Origin: Gemmobacter lanyuensis
Lineage (GTDB): Bacteria; Pseudomonadota; Alphaproteobacteria; Rhodobacterales; Rhodobacteraceae
DNA: 64,000 nt
Assembly (NCBI RefSeq): GCF_014652355.1
Contig: NZ_BMYQ01000001.1
Location: 122,180-186,179, forward strand
Direction: 5' to 3'
The position numbers and the translations under genes were made by a program. Numbering within the stretch: position 1 is the first letter of the stretch; every line of letters begins with the position of its first letter. Of the stretch, positions 1 to 8,736 are shown piece by piece. The notes under the pieces are model-generated. The model worked only from the letters and a program-made list of their open reading frames with translations, did not search any database and had not been told where the DNA came from.

Positions 1-139
1 GCAGCAGGGTGGATTTGCCGCACCCCGACGGGCCGACGAAGACCACGAATTCGCCATCGTTGATGGTCAGGTCCAGCGGGGGAATGACGGTCACGTCGCC
101 AAAGACTTTCGTGACCGAGGAAAGGGTGATTTGTCCCAT
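1..139 (-). CDS. smoK: Polyol ABC transporter ATP-binding subunit (N-terminal part only)
   Basis: Only the first 46 codons lie in the window. The start is the ATG at 139, giving [16 protein letters not shown]. The Walker A motif GPSGCGKST follows at about residues 36-44, which fixes it as an ABC ATPase. Proteins of this CUT1 type (MalK/UgpC/SmoK) dimerise at the inner membrane and power sugar or polyol import. It follows the permease gene by 8 bases in the same direction, so it is the last visible gene of the transporter operon. The smoK name is inferred from the order regulator, binding protein, two permeases, ATPase known for the Rhodobacter sphaeroides polyol operon; the substrate is not provable from this fragment. 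Confidence 0.85.
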   Translation of the reverse strand, partial: MGQITLSSVTKVFGDVTVIPPLDLTINDGEFVVFVGPSGCGKSTLL

Positions 140-147
140 GAGTTACC

Positions 148-978
148 TCACTTCACCGCGCCGAAGGTCAGGCCGCGGACGAGTTGTTTCTGACTGAACC
201 AGCCAAGGATCAGGATGGGGGCGATGGCCATGGTGCTCGCCGCCGAGAGTTTGGCGTAGAACAGGCCTTCGGGTGACGAATAGCTGGCGATGAACTGGGT
301 CAGCGGCGCCGCCTGCGAGGTGGTGAGCTGCAGCGTCCAGAAGGCCTCGTTCCAGGCGAGGATGATATTGAGCAGCAGCGTCGAGGCGATGCCCGGCACG
401 GCCATCGGGGTGAGGATGTAAAGGATCTCGGCCTTGAGACCGGCCCCGTCCATCCGCGCGGCCTCAAGGATCTCACCGGGGATTTCCTTGAAATAGGTGT
501 AGAGCATCCAGATCACGATCGGCAGGTTGATCATGGTCAGCACGCCCACGAGGCCGATGCGGCTGTCGAGCAGGCCGAAATCGCGGAACATCAGATACAT
601 CGGCACCAGAACGCCCACGGCGGGCATCATCTTGGTCGACAGCATCCACATCAGCAGATCCTTGGTGCGCTTGCCCGGCACGAAGGCCATGGCCCAGGCC
701 GCCGGGATCGCGATGGCCAGCGCTACCAGCGTCGAGCCGACCGAGAGGATGACCGAGTTCCAGAAATGCAGCGCGTAGTTCGACCGTTCCTGCACCTCGT
801 GATAGCTGTCGAGCGTCCAGGCGCTGGTCAACACGGCCAGCGGCGCCTTGATGGCATCGCCTTCGGATTTGAAGCCCAGAATGATGATCCAGAGGATCGG
901 GAAGAAGATCAGGAACCCCACGGCCCAGGCGGCGGCGGTGACAATGCCCTTGCGGGTGGCAGACACTTTGCGGGACAT
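148..978 (-). CDS. smoG: Polyol/sugar ABC transporter permease (MalG-like)
   Basis: A 276-residue inner-membrane permease of the binding-protein-dependent CUT1 family. The sequence shows about six hydrophobic segments, starting with AVGFLIFFPILWIIILGF near residue 18. The EAA loop motif that docks onto the ATPase is visible as EAARMDGAG in the second half. It is the second permease of the set: it starts 3 bases after the stop of the upstream permease and ends 8 bases before the ATPase start, which indicates translational coupling. The product would form the translocation channel with the smoF-like subunit. Sorbitol/mannitol specificity is inferred from synteny, not from the sequence. Confidence 0.85.
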   Translation of the reverse strand: MSRKVSATRKGIVTAAAWAVGFLIFFPILWIIILGFKSEGDAIKAPLAVLTSAWTLDSYHEVQERSNYALHFWNSVILSVGSTLVALAIAIPAAWAMAFVPGKRTKDLLMWMLSTKMMPAVGVLVPMYLMFRDFGLLDSRIGLVGVLTMINLPIVIWMLYTYFKEIPGEILEAARMDGAGLKAEILYILTPMAVPGIASTLLLNIILAWNEAFWTLQLTTSQAAPLTQFIASYSSPEGLFYAKLSAASTMAIAPILILGWFSQKQLVRGLTFGAVK

Positions 979-981
979 GTC

Positions 982-1854
982 TCAGGCCTCCAGGTTCTTG
1001 CCGATCATCCGCATCAGGAAGATCGCAACGATATTGGCGAGGATGACGGCGATGATGCCCCCGGCCGACCCGCCGCCCACGTCGAAGTTCAGCAGCGACT
1101 GTGCATAGACGAGGTAAGGCAGGTTGGTGGACGCCGTGCCCGGTCCGCCGTTCGTGGTGACAAGGATTTCGGCAAAGACCGACAGCAGGAAGATCGTCTG
1201 GATCAGGATGACCACCGTGATCGAGCGCGTCAGATGCGGCAGCGTCAGATAGATGAAACGGTTGATCCAGTTCGCGCCGTCCATCTCGGCCGCTTCCATC
1301 TGTTCGCGGTCCAGGCTTTGCAGCGCGGTCAGCAGGATCAGCGTGGCGAAGGGCAGCCAGCTCCAGGCGACGATCACGATGATCGAGGCCAGTGGCGCAT
1401 GGGACAGGAAATCAAAGGGCTGAAGCCCGAAGAACTTGGCGATATGGGCGAACATGCCGTTCACGGGGTTCATGAACATGTTCTTCCACACCAGCGCCGA
1501 AACGGTCGGCATGACGAAGAAGGGCGCAATCACCATGACCCGCACGATGCCCTGACCGAAGAAGGGCTGATCAAGCAGAAGTGCCAGCGCGATACCGCCC
1601 ACCACTGTGATGATCAGAACGCCCACGACCAGCGTCAGGGTATTCCACAGCGCATCCCAGAAGGCGGCCTGTTTGAGGAAATAGGTGTAATTGCTGAAGC
1701 CTGCCCAGCTTTCCATGCCGGGATTGAGCAGGTTGTAGCGCAGGAAGCTGAAGTAGACTGTCATCGCCAGCGGCACGATCATCCACAGGAAAAGCAGGAT
1801 GACGGCGGGAGAGACCATGAGGCGCGCAGCCGTCCGGGAGTGTTCGGTTGCCAT
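982..1854 (-). CDS. smoF: Polyol/sugar ABC transporter permease (MalF-like)
   Basis: A permease of about 290 residues with hydrophobic segments beginning at VSPAVILLFLWMIVPLAM and an EAA-type motif (EAAEMDGAN), so it is the partner of the following permease. The reading frame is open further upstream, but the Arg/Pro-rich extension looks untranslated; the ATG at 1854 (MATEHSRTAA) gives a normal N-terminus for this family. It lies 81 bases downstream of the solute-binding protein gene in the same direction. CUT1 systems use two different permeases, one ATPase dimer and a periplasmic binding protein, and all four are present here. Confidence 0.85.
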   Translation of the reverse strand: MATEHSRTAARLMVSPAVILLFLWMIVPLAMTVYFSFLRYNLLNPGMESWAGFSNYTYFLKQAAFWDALWNTLTLVVGVLIITVVGGIALALLLDQPFFGQGIVRVMVIAPFFVMPTVSALVWKNMFMNPVNGMFAHIAKFFGLQPFDFLSHAPLASIIVIVAWSWLPFATLILLTALQSLDREQMEAAEMDGANWINRFIYLTLPHLTRSITVVILIQTIFLLSVFAEILVTTNGGPGTASTNLPYLVYAQSLLNFDVGGGSAGGIIAVILANIVAIFLMRMIGKNLEA

Positions 1855-1935
1855 GGCGGGTCCTGATTGTGAGGGGAGCGGGAAAAGACGGCGGGGCCGG
1901 GGGTTGGGAACCCGGCCCCGCACTGGGAGGAACGA

Positions 1936-3249
1936 TTACTTGATGTAACCGGCCCGGGTCATTTCGTCGGTGGTGAGCTGCTGTGCCGCAGCCAGCGCAT
2001 CGTCAAGCGAGGTCGTACCGGCAAGGGCAGCCGAGAACTGCTGACCGACGGCGGTGCCGATGCCCTGGAATTCCGGGATCGCCACGAATTGCACGCCGAC
2101 ATAGGGAACCGGGTCAACCGTGGGGGCGGTCGGGTCGGCCGAGTTGATGCTGTCGAGCGTCATCTTGGCGAACGGCACCTTCTGGTATTCCGGGTTTTCA
2201 TAGAGCGAGGTGCGGGTGCCCGGGGGCACGTTCGCCCAGCCCTCTTTCGACGCCACGACCTCAAGATATTCCTTCGAGGTTGCCCAGGCGACAAAGGCCT
2301 TGGCGGCATCGGCCTTCTGCGTGCCTGCCGGAATGCCCAGCGACCAGGCCCAGAGCCAGTTGCCGCGCTTGCCCTTGCCGGTGTCGGGGGCCAGCGCGAA
2401 GCCGACCTTGTCGGCCACGGTCGAATCCTTGGGGTTGGTCACGAACGAGGCGGCGACGGTGGCATCGATCCACATGCCGCATTTGCCCTGCTGGAACAGT
2501 GCCAGGTTTTCGTTGAAGCCGTTGTTCGAGGCGCCGGGCGGGCCGTAGTTGGTCATCAGGTCCAGATAGTCGGTGAGGGTGGCTTTCCAGGCCTCGCCGT
2601 CAAACTGGGGTTTCCAGTCCATGTCGAACCATTTGGCGCCATAGCTGTTGGCCATTGCCGACAGGAAGGCCATGTTCTCGCCCCAGCCGGCCTTGCCGCG
2701 CAGGCAGATGCCGTAGACTTCGTTCGACTTGTCGGTCATCGCCTTGGCGGCGGCCTTGATGTCGTCCCAGGTGGGGGCGTCGGGCATGGTCAGGCCCGCC
2801 TTCTCCATCAGGTCCTTGCGATACATGACCATGGAGCTTTCGCCGTAGAAGGGCGCGGCATAGAGTTCGCCGTCCACGGTCAGACCGCCGCGGATGGCGG
2901 GCAGCAGGTCGTCCACGTCGTATTCGGCGGGCAGGTCATTGAGCGACACGAGCCAGCCCTGCTTGCCCCAGATCGGAACTTCGTAGGTGCCGATGGTCAG
3001 CACGTCGAACTGGCCACCCTTGGTGGCGATGTCGGTGGTCACTTTCTGGCGCAGAACGTTCTCTTCCAGCGTCACCCACTCGACCTTGATGTCGGGGTGT
3101 TTGGCATAGAAGTCGTCCATCAGACCCTGCATGCGGATCATGTCGCCGTTGTTCACGGTCGCCACGGTGATGGTGGTTTCTGCCATGGCGGCCCCGCCAA
3201 GGGTCAGCGCCACGGTCGCGCCCAGTACGGCGCGGAGAGACAGATTCAT
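1936..3249 (-). CDS. smoE: Periplasmic polyol-binding protein of the ABC transporter
   Basis: A 437-residue extracellular solute-binding protein (family 1, maltose-binding type). From the ATG at 3249 it has a clear signal peptide (MNLSLRAVLGATVALTLGG, cut after AMA), and the mature part starts ETTITVATV. A strong ribosome-binding site (GGGAGGAAT) lies 6 bases before this ATG; the longer open frame upstream lacks such a site and would bury the signal peptide. It would capture the polyol in the periplasm and deliver it to the permeases. A large inverted repeat sits 23-57 bases upstream, so it probably has its own regulated promoter in addition to read-through from the regulator gene. Confidence 0.88.
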   Translation of the reverse strand: MNLSLRAVLGATVALTLGGAAMAETTITVATVNNGDMIRMQGLMDDFYAKHPDIKVEWVTLEENVLRQKVTTDIATKGGQFDVLTIGTYEVPIWGKQGWLVSLNDLPAEYDVDDLLPAIRGGLTVDGELYAAPFYGESSMVMYRKDLMEKAGLTMPDAPTWDDIKAAAKAMTDKSNEVYGICLRGKAGWGENMAFLSAMANSYGAKWFDMDWKPQFDGEAWKATLTDYLDLMTNYGPPGASNNGFNENLALFQQGKCGMWIDATVAASFVTNPKDSTVADKVGFALAPDTGKGKRGNWLWAWSLGIPAGTQKADAAKAFVAWATSKEYLEVVASKEGWANVPPGTRTSLYENPEYQKVPFAKMTLDSINSADPTAPTVDPVPYVGVQFVAIPEFQGIGTAVGQQFSAALAGTTSLDDALAAAQQLTTDEMTRAGYIK

Positions 3250-3271
3250 CAGTATTCCTCCCTGACTGCGA

Positions 3272-3306
3272 ATGAGCATTTCATCGCATGATGGGTAAAT
3301 GCTCAT
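3272..3306. promoter_or_regulatory. Nested inverted repeat, candidate operator of the SorC-type regulator
   Basis: Perfect 10-bp arms ATGAGCATTT (3272-3281) and AAATGCTCAT (3297-3306) are separated by 15 bases that contain a second dyad, CATC-GCAT-GATG. It lies in the 105-bp gap between the regulator gene and smoE, next to a TTGACG-like -35 hexamer (complement at 3321-3326). SorC-family regulators are known to bind palindromes beside the genes they control; assignment to the neighbouring regulator is inference. Confidence 0.6.
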
Positions 3307-3354
3307 ATCTGGGAGTGAGTCGTCAATCCCCCAGATTCGCTGCAACCGCGAAGG

Positions 3355-4311
3355 TCAGGCGAGCTTCAGGACCGCTTCGGCCGTGGGGATGTCAGTCACC
3401 AATCCGTTGATAATATTCGATTTTAGCGCACCGCGAATCGCCCGAACCTTGGTTGCGCCCGCAGCAATGCCAATGGCAGGACGGGCAAGCCCCGGTTCCA
3501 CCCGTACCCCGCCTGTCCGCAGGTTCAGACCGAAATCGAGGTAATTGCCGTCCGAATCAAAGACCCAACCCGCGATCTCTCCGGCGGCACCGGCGGCCTG
3601 CATCTCGGCCAGTTCGGCGTGGGAGACAAAGCCGTCGGTCTGCAGCGGCGCGTCATCCGACATCTGCCCGACGCCGACAAAGATCACATCTGCCGCGCGG
3701 GCCAGTTCCAGCACGCGCTGCACCGGCCCCAGCGCGTGAAAGGCCGCGCGTTCGGCCACGGTGGGCGAAATCACCGGGACGGGCATGGGATAGTGGGGGG
3801 CGCGGACCTTGTCGGCAATGCGCATGACCACGTCGAAGAAACTGGCCGAGCCATCGGGGGCGATATTGCCGATCAGGGAAACCAGCCGGTGCTGCGGGGC
3901 ATCAATCGGGTTCATCCCCTCGACCAGCCCGCGCAGCGCCCGCCCGGTGCCCAAGCCGATCACCATCGGATCGGGCATCCGCAGAAAGCGCTCCAGCTCG
4001 GCCGCGGCGGCCGATCCGATGGCCAGAACCGGGTCTGCCCCGGCGCCAAGCCCCGGCACCACGCGGCAGCGCGTCAGGCCGAACCGGTCGCGCAGCGCGG
4101 CTTCGAGATCCATGCAGGCGCCGATCCGGTGATTGAGCCGCACCTGAATCAGGCCATCGGCCATCGCCCGGCTGACCAGCCGCTGCGCGCGCTGCCGGCT
4201 GACCCCCATCTCGGCCGCGATCTGATCCTGCGTCATGCCCCCGACGTAATAGAGCCAGCCCGCCCGGGCAGCTTCATCCTGAAGGGTGGGTTCGGGGTCA
4301 AAACGGCTCAT
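3355..4311 (-). CDS. smoC: SorC-family transcriptional regulator of polyol genes
   Basis: 318 residues. An N-terminal helix-turn-helix is visible at about residues 25-55 (MTQDQIAAEMGVSRQRAQRL), followed by the sugar-phosphate-binding domain typical of SorC/DeoR-like regulators (GLGTGRALRGLVEGM, then IFVGVGQMSDD). The gene overlaps the HAD phosphatase gene by 4 bases (ATGA), so the two are translationally coupled, and it is followed by the transporter genes. The Rhodobacter sphaeroides polyol operon has a regulator of this kind (SmoC) in the same position. It most likely senses a phosphorylated polyol derivative and controls smoEFGK through the inverted repeat upstream of smoE. Confidence 0.8.
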   Translation of the reverse strand: MSRFDPEPTLQDEAARAGWLYYVGGMTQDQIAAEMGVSRQRAQRLVSRAMADGLIQVRLNHRIGACMDLEAALRDRFGLTRCRVVPGLGAGADPVLAIGSAAAAELERFLRMPDPMVIGLGTGRALRGLVEGMNPIDAPQHRLVSLIGNIAPDGSASFFDVVMRIADKVRAPHYPMPVPVISPTVAERAAFHALGPVQRVLELARAADVIFVGVGQMSDDAPLQTDGFVSHAELAEMQAAGAAGEIAGWVFDSDGNYLDFGLNLRTGGVRVEPGLARPAIGIAAGATKVRAIRGALKSNIINGLVTDIPTAEAVLKLA

Positions 4312-4985
4312 GATCGGCCTCTGAAATCAGGGTGCAAGGCAAGGAAACTGCTAAAGTCGTGAAAGTGGCGCTCAGGGCGAGCGTCTTCCGGTTCGGGCAA
4401 CCAGCCGCCGGCCATGTGGCTGCCACCGGTAAAGCGCCAGACGGCCATGCCTGCCGCACGGGCGGCGCGGATGCCGGTCAGGCTGTCTTCGATCACCAGG
4501 CAGCGGTCGGGCGCCACGCCGCAGGCCGCCGCCGCATGCAGGAAAAGGTCTGGCGCAGGTTTGCCCCGCGCCACCATCGAGGCGGTGAAGAGCCGCGGCC
4601 CGACCAGATCGCCCAGCCCCACCAGCTGCAAGGACATCTCGGCGCGTTTGGGGCTGGAGGACGTGGCCACGCAACGCGGAAGTGCCAGCCCGTCCAGCGC
4701 CGCCCGCACCCCGGGCATGACCTGCAGCTCGGTCTCAAAGGCGGCAAGCAGCCGCGCGCGGTAGCGGTCTTCGAAATCGGGCGGCAGATCCAGCCCAAAT
4801 TCGGTGCGGATCGTCTGCATCACCGTGGGGTAGCTGCGCCCGAGGAAGTGGCGCGCGACATAATCGAGGTCGATATGCACGCCCAGCCGATCCAGCTCGC
4901 GGATCAGCATCCGGGCAGAGATGATCTCGCTGTCGATCAGCACCCCGTCACAGTCGAAGATCACAAGGTCAAAGCTTTGGGTCAT
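4308..4985 (-). CDS. HAD-superfamily phosphatase (beta-phosphoglucomutase-like)
   Basis: 225 residues from the ATG at 4985 (MTQSFDLVIFDCDGVL). HAD motif I is FDCDGVLID at about residues 9-17, motif II is VATSSS, and motif IV is VIEDSLTGIRAA. These are the marks of subfamily IA phosphatases/mutases acting on small phosphorylated sugars. It heads the polyol operon and overlaps the regulator gene, so it may dephosphorylate a polyol phosphate that would otherwise accumulate or act as a signal. Its ribosome-binding site lies inside a 9-bp inverted repeat (4986-5020), described separately. Confidence 0.82.
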   Translation of the reverse strand: MTQSFDLVIFDCDGVLIDSEIISARMLIRELDRLGVHIDLDYVARHFLGRSYPTVMQTIRTEFGLDLPPDFEDRYRARLLAAFETELQVMPGVRAALDGLALPRCVATSSSPKRAEMSLQLVGLGDLVGPRLFTASMVARGKPAPDLFLHAAAACGVAPDRCLVIEDSLTGIRAARAAGMAVWRFTGGSHMAGGWLPEPEDARPERHFHDFSSFLALHPDFRGRS

Positions 4986-5020
4986 GTTTCCCCCTTTAGC
5001 GGCAAGGCACGGGGGGAAAC
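4986..5020 (-). promoter_or_regulatory. Inverted repeat covering the Shine-Dalgarno site of the HAD gene
   Basis: GTTTCCCCC (4986-4994) and GGGGGAAAC (5012-5020) are perfect 9-bp arms with a 17-base loop. On the transcript the 3' arm is the purine-rich GGGGGAAAC that directly abuts the start codon, so the fold would hide the ribosome-binding site. It lies between the dnaB stop and the HAD start. There is no T-run, so it is not an ordinary intrinsic terminator. Confidence 0.55.
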
Positions 5021-5054
5021 AAGAAAACTCGCCGCTGCGCTGCGGCATCGGGCG

Positions 5055-6560
5055 TCAGAAGGCGTCGCCGCCGCTCGCCTCTTGCCAGGGGCGCACAAGG
5101 TTGCCGAAGCGGGTGAACTTGCCCTCGAAGGACAGCTCGACCGAGCCGATGGGCCCGTGACGCTGCTTGCCGATGATGACCTCGGCCTTGCCATGCACCT
5201 GCTCCATGATCGCCTGCCAGGCGGCCATCTTCTCCAGCTCGTGATCGCCCGGCTTTTCCCGTTCCTTATAATATTCGTCGCGATAGACGAACATCACAAC
5301 GTCGGCGTCCTGTTCGATCGAGCCCGATTCGCGCAGGTCCGACAGTTGCGGGCGCTTGTCCTCGCGGCTTTCGACCGTCCGGCTGAGCTGCGACAGTGCG
5401 ATGACGGGGATGTTCAGCTCTTTGGCGATGGCCTTGAGGCCTTGGGTGATCTCTGAGACCTCTTGCACGCGGTTCGTCTCGCCTCGGCCGGTGCCTTTCA
5501 GCAGCTGAAGATAGTCCACCATCAGCACGTCAAGGCCGTGGGTGCGTTTCAGGCGTCGCGCCCGCGCGGCCACCTGACTGATCGGCAGGGCGGGGGTGTC
5601 ATCGATGTAAAGAGGGCAGCTTTCCAGCGATTTCGCGGCTTCCACAAAGCGGCGGAATTCGTTTTCGGTCATGTCCCCGCGGCGGATCTGTTCCGAGGGC
5701 ACCTCGGAGGCTTCGGAGAGGATCCGCGCGGCAAGCTGTTCGGCGCTCATCTCGAGGCTGAAGAACCCGACACAGCCGCCTTCCACCGCCCCTTCGCCGC
5801 CATCGGGCAGACGGCCGCGGCGATAGGCCTTGGCCACGTTGAAGGCGATGTTGGTGGCGAGCGAGGTTTTCCCCATCGAGGGACGACCGGCCAGGATAAT
5901 GAGGTCCGAGGGGTGCAGCCCCCCCAGCTTCTTGTCGAGGTCCACCAGCCCGGTCGAGATCCCGGCCAGACCGCCGCCCCGCTGATAGGCGGCATTGGCG
6001 CTGTTCACGGCCTCGGTCACGGCCTTGAGGAAGGATTGGAAGCCGCGTTCGGCCACCCCCTGTTCGCCGAGTTTGTAAAGGCGCTGTTCCGCCTCGGTGA
6101 TCTGTTCGCGCGGCTCGGAGGACACCTCGACCCGCGTGGCCTTGGCGGCAATATCGCGCCCCAGCGCGATCAGTTCGCGCCGTACCGCCAGATCATAGAT
6201 CATCTGGGCATAGTCGCGCGCGGCAAAGGCGGAAATCGCGGCCCCGGCCAGACGCACCAGATAGGCGGGTCCGCCGAGTTCGCGCAGACCGGCGTCATCT
6301 TCCAGAAAGGCCTTCAGCGTGACGGGCGAGGCCAGCGCGTTCTTCTGGATGCGCGCGGCGGCAATTTCAAAGATGCGCTGGTGGACGGGGTCAAAGAAAT
6401 GCTCGGCGCGCACAAGGGCCGCGATGCGGTCATAGACATCGTTGTTCGTCAGGATTGCGCCCAGCAGCTGCTGTTCGGCCTCGATGTTATGGGGCAGCGC
6501 CTCGGTCCCGGGGGCGGTTGCGGTGGGCAGATCGCTGCGGATCTTTGCGACTTCGTTCAT
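5055..6560 (-). CDS. dnaB: Replicative DNA helicase DnaB
   Basis: About 501 residues from the ATG at 6560 (MNEVAKIRSDLP). The N-terminal DnaB domain begins at PHNIEAEQQLLGAIL; the RecA-like ATPase domain carries the Walker A motif GRPSMGKTS, Walker B LMVDYLQLL and the arginine-finger region around QLSRTVESR. DnaB unwinds DNA at the replication fork as a hexamer. The open frame extends 27 codons further upstream, but those codons read like non-coding sequence. The upstream gap holds DnaA-box-like sequences and a strong hairpin. Length and motifs are normal for the family. Confidence 0.95.
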   Translation of the reverse strand: MNEVAKIRSDLPTATAPGTEALPHNIEAEQQLLGAILTNNDVYDRIAALVRAEHFFDPVHQRIFEIAAARIQKNALASPVTLKAFLEDDAGLRELGGPAYLVRLAGAAISAFAARDYAQMIYDLAVRRELIALGRDIAAKATRVEVSSEPREQITEAEQRLYKLGEQGVAERGFQSFLKAVTEAVNSANAAYQRGGGLAGISTGLVDLDKKLGGLHPSDLIILAGRPSMGKTSLATNIAFNVAKAYRRGRLPDGGEGAVEGGCVGFFSLEMSAEQLAARILSEASEVPSEQIRRGDMTENEFRRFVEAAKSLESCPLYIDDTPALPISQVAARARRLKRTHGLDVLMVDYLQLLKGTGRGETNRVQEVSEITQGLKAIAKELNIPVIALSQLSRTVESREDKRPQLSDLRESGSIEQDADVVMFVYRDEYYKEREKPGDHELEKMAAWQAIMEQVHGKAEVIIGKQRHGPIGSVELSFEGKFTRFGNLVRPWQEASGGDAF

Positions 6561-6646
6561 GTCCAGCCTCATCCCCCGGTTCTTGGACGTTGCCTTTAGC
6601 CTGCCTGTCCGATCGGGGGCAATCGGGGCAAGTCTGTGCATCAGTC

Positions 6647-6655
6647 TGGGGATAA
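6647..6655 (-). promoter_or_regulatory. DnaA-box-like site (TTATCCCCA)
   Basis: The minus-strand sequence TTATCCCCA differs by one base from the DnaA box TTATCCACA. It lies about 90 bases upstream of the dnaB start, and a perfect box lies 135 bases further upstream of it. Confidence 0.4.
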
Positions 6656-6754
6656 ATCCGCGTCGCCCGGTCAGCCCCGCCAGTAATGGCAGAGGGGGCA
6701 GGGCGGCCCACCAGATCTTGAAGGCACAGCAACAGTGTTATCACGATATGCGAT

Positions 6755-6780
6755 TCGGCGCAGGAGTTGTCCTGCGCCGA
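6755..6780. repeat. Perfect 11-bp inverted repeat upstream of dnaB
   Basis: TCGGCGCAGGA (6755-6765) and TCCTGCGCCGA (6770-6780) flank a GTTG loop. Neither strand has a following T-run, so it is not a typical terminator. It lies between dnaB and pyrE and is immediately followed by DnaA-box-like sequence. Confidence 0.6.
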
Positions 6781-6789
6781 TCCACAGCC

Positions 6790-6798
6790 TTATCCACA
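6790..6798 (+). promoter_or_regulatory. Perfect DnaA box TTATCCACA
   Basis: TTATCCACA matches the DnaA R-box consensus exactly. A related ATCCACA lies at 6780-6786. The site is in the 280-bp gap upstream of dnaB and just downstream of pyrE. It suggests DnaA-linked control of dnaB; there is no sign of a full origin (no box array, no AT-rich unwinding stretch). Confidence 0.55.
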
Positions 6799-6840
6799 GG
6801 TGTCTAACAGAGCGGCGGTTTTCCGCCCGCCTGCCGGGGC

Positions 6841-7518
6841 TTAGCCCTTGCGGGCTTCCTGCCAGGCGCGGGGATCATTGAGGAAGGCCTCGACCCCGGC
6901 CAGCGTCTCTTCGTCGAAGGCGCCCTGGGCGCGGGCCTCGGCCAGCACGTCCCACCAGGTGCAGAGATAATGCAGCTTCACGCCATGGGCGCCCAGCTTT
7001 TCCTCGGTGTCCTTGAAGATGCCGTAGTAGAAGATCACCGCCGTGTGACCGCAGGTCGCGCCGGTTTCGCGGATCGCATCCACGAAGGAGAGTTTCGACC
7101 CGCCGTCGGTGGTCAGGTCTTCCACCAGCAGCACGCGCTGGCCTTCGGTCATCGCGCCTTCAATGCGGGCATTGCGGCCATAGCCCTTGGGTTTTTTGCG
7201 GACATAGGTCATCGGCAGGGCCAGACGTTCCGCCACCAGCGCGGCAAAGGGGATGCCCGCGGTTTCGCCCCCGGCGATATTGTCAAAAGCCTCGAACCCC
7301 GCTTCGCGCATCACGGTGACCGAGAGGAAATCCATCAGCGCCGAACGGATGCGCGGATAAGAGATCAGCTTGCGGCAGTCGATATAGGTGGGCGAGGGCA
7401 GGCCCGAGGCAAGCGTGAAGGGTTCGCGCGCATTGAAATGCACCGCCTTGATTTCCAGCAGGGCGCGGGCGGTCAGGCGGGCGATTTCCTCTTTCGACGG
7501 AAAGGCGGTCGGGATCAT
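6841..7518 (-). CDS. pyrE: Orotate phosphoribosyltransferase
   Basis: 225 residues from the ATG at 7518 ([12 protein letters not shown]). It joins orotate to PRPP to make orotidine monophosphate in pyrimidine synthesis. The PRPP-binding motif is [14 protein letters not shown] near residue 125, and [12 protein letters not shown] is the catalytic-loop region. It follows pyrC in the same direction with a gap of 72 bases, so the two form a pyrimidine operon. A longer open frame upstream contains a low-complexity leader that is unlikely to be translated. Confidence 0.95.
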   Translation of the reverse strand: MIPTAFPSKEEIARLTARALLEIKAVHFNAREPFTLASGLPSPTYIDCRKLISYPRIRSALMDFLSVTVMREAGFEAFDNIAGGETAGIPFAALVAERLALPMTYVRKKPKGYGRNARIEGAMTEGQRVLLVEDLTTDGGSKLSFVDAIRETGATCGHTAVIFYYGIFKDTEEKLGAHGVKLHYLCTWWDVLAEARAQGAFDEETLAGVEAFLNDPRAWQEARKG

Positions 7519-7590
7519 GCGGGGTATCCTTTGCGGCAGCAGCAGGTGCGGGCGGCCCGGCAACCATGGCCGGGCGCCCGAAGGCAGGGT

Positions 7591-8634
7591 TCAGGCTTCG
7601 ACCGCCCAGTAAAGCGGGTAGCCGGGGTTGAAGACGGTGACGGGGCCGGCCTCGGTCAGGATCTTGTCCGGATAGGCATGGGGCGTCTCATGCTTGACCA
7701 GACGGATCGTCGCCTCATTCACCGGCAGGCGGTAGAAGGCGGGACCATTGCGCGAGGTGAAGGCCTCCAGCCGGTCCAGCGCGCCTTCCTCTTCGAAGAC
7801 ATGGGCCAGACAGGACATGGTATTGGTCGCGGTGAAACAGCCCGCGCAGCCGCAGGAATGTTCCTTCAGGGCATCCACATGCGGGGCGCTGTCGGTGCCA
7901 AGGAAGAAGCACCCCTCGCCACTGGTCGCGGCGGCCCGCAGCGCCAGACGGTGCTTTTCGCGCTTGGCGACAGGCAGGCAGTAGTAATGCGGCTTGATCC
8001 CGCCCACCAGCATGTGGTTGCGGTTGATGATCAGGTGGTGGGTCGTGATCGTGGCGCCCAGATCGGGGCCGCCCGCACGGGCATAGGCCACGCCTTCTTC
8101 GGTGGTGATATGTTCCATCACCACGCGCAGGCCGGGCGTCTTGCGGCGCAGCGGGTCCAGCACGGTATCGATGAACACGGCCTCGCGGTCGAAGATGTCG
8201 ACCTCATGGGTGGTGACTTCGCCATGCACGCACATCGGAAGCCCGATTTCGGCCATGGTTTCCAGCACGGCGCGGACCTTTTCGAAATCGCGCACGCCCG
8301 AATGGCTGTTGGTGGTGGCCCCGGCCGGATAAAGCTTGACCGCCTTCACCAGACCGCTTTCGGCCGCCGCGCGCACATCGGCGGGGTCGGTGTCCTCGGT
8401 CAGATAGAGCGTCATCAGCGGCTCGAAGCTCGCGCCTTCGGGCATCGCCGCCAGAATGCGGTCGCGGTAGGCCGCGGCCTGCGCCCCGGTCACGACCGGC
8501 GGCACGAGGTTCGGCATCACGATCGCGCGGGCGAAATGGCGCGCGGTTTCGGGCAGGACACCCTGCAGCATCGCGCCATCGCGCAGGTGCAGGTGCCAAT
8601 CGTCGGGGCGGCGGAGCGTGAGGGTCTGGGTCAT
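7591..8634 (-). CDS. pyrC: Dihydroorotase
   Basis: 347 residues, the usual length of the type II (PyrC) enzyme. It closes carbamoyl aspartate to dihydroorotate. The metal-binding HLHLRDG motif is at about residues 14-20, the carboxylated-lysine region at [15 protein letters not shown], and later zinc ligands at CVHGEV and VMEHITT. It is the first gene of a pyrC-pyrE unit and diverges from the GFA-like gene across about 100 bases. Confidence 0.95.
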   Translation of the reverse strand: MTQTLTLRRPDDWHLHLRDGAMLQGVLPETARHFARAIVMPNLVPPVVTGAQAAAYRDRILAAMPEGASFEPLMTLYLTEDTDPADVRAAAESGLVKAVKLYPAGATTNSHSGVRDFEKVRAVLETMAEIGLPMCVHGEVTTHEVDIFDREAVFIDTVLDPLRRKTPGLRVVMEHITTEEGVAYARAGGPDLGATITTHHLIINRNHMLVGGIKPHYYCLPVAKREKHRLALRAAATSGEGCFFLGTDSAPHVDALKEHSCGCAGCFTATNTMSCLAHVFEEEGALDRLEAFTSRNGPAFYRLPVNEATIRLVKHETPHAYPDKILTEAGPVTVFNPGYPLYWAVEA

Positions 8635-8736
8635 GCCCTGCGGTTAGCGAAAGGACACGGATTCTTCCAGCGGATTTTCCTGTGGCGGGCAGGGTCCGGG
8701 GGCGGTTAGGCTGGGTAAAACAACCGGAGGTTTCGG

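Noticed and set aside
766-1866. Long open frame on the plus strand opposite the permease genes
   Set aside because: Translation is rich in His, Arg, Gly and Asp and has no domain logic; it is the antisense shadow common in GC-rich genes.
6647-6798. Chromosomal origin of replication
   Set aside because: Only one perfect and one imperfect DnaA box, no array or unwinding region; better explained as control of dnaB.
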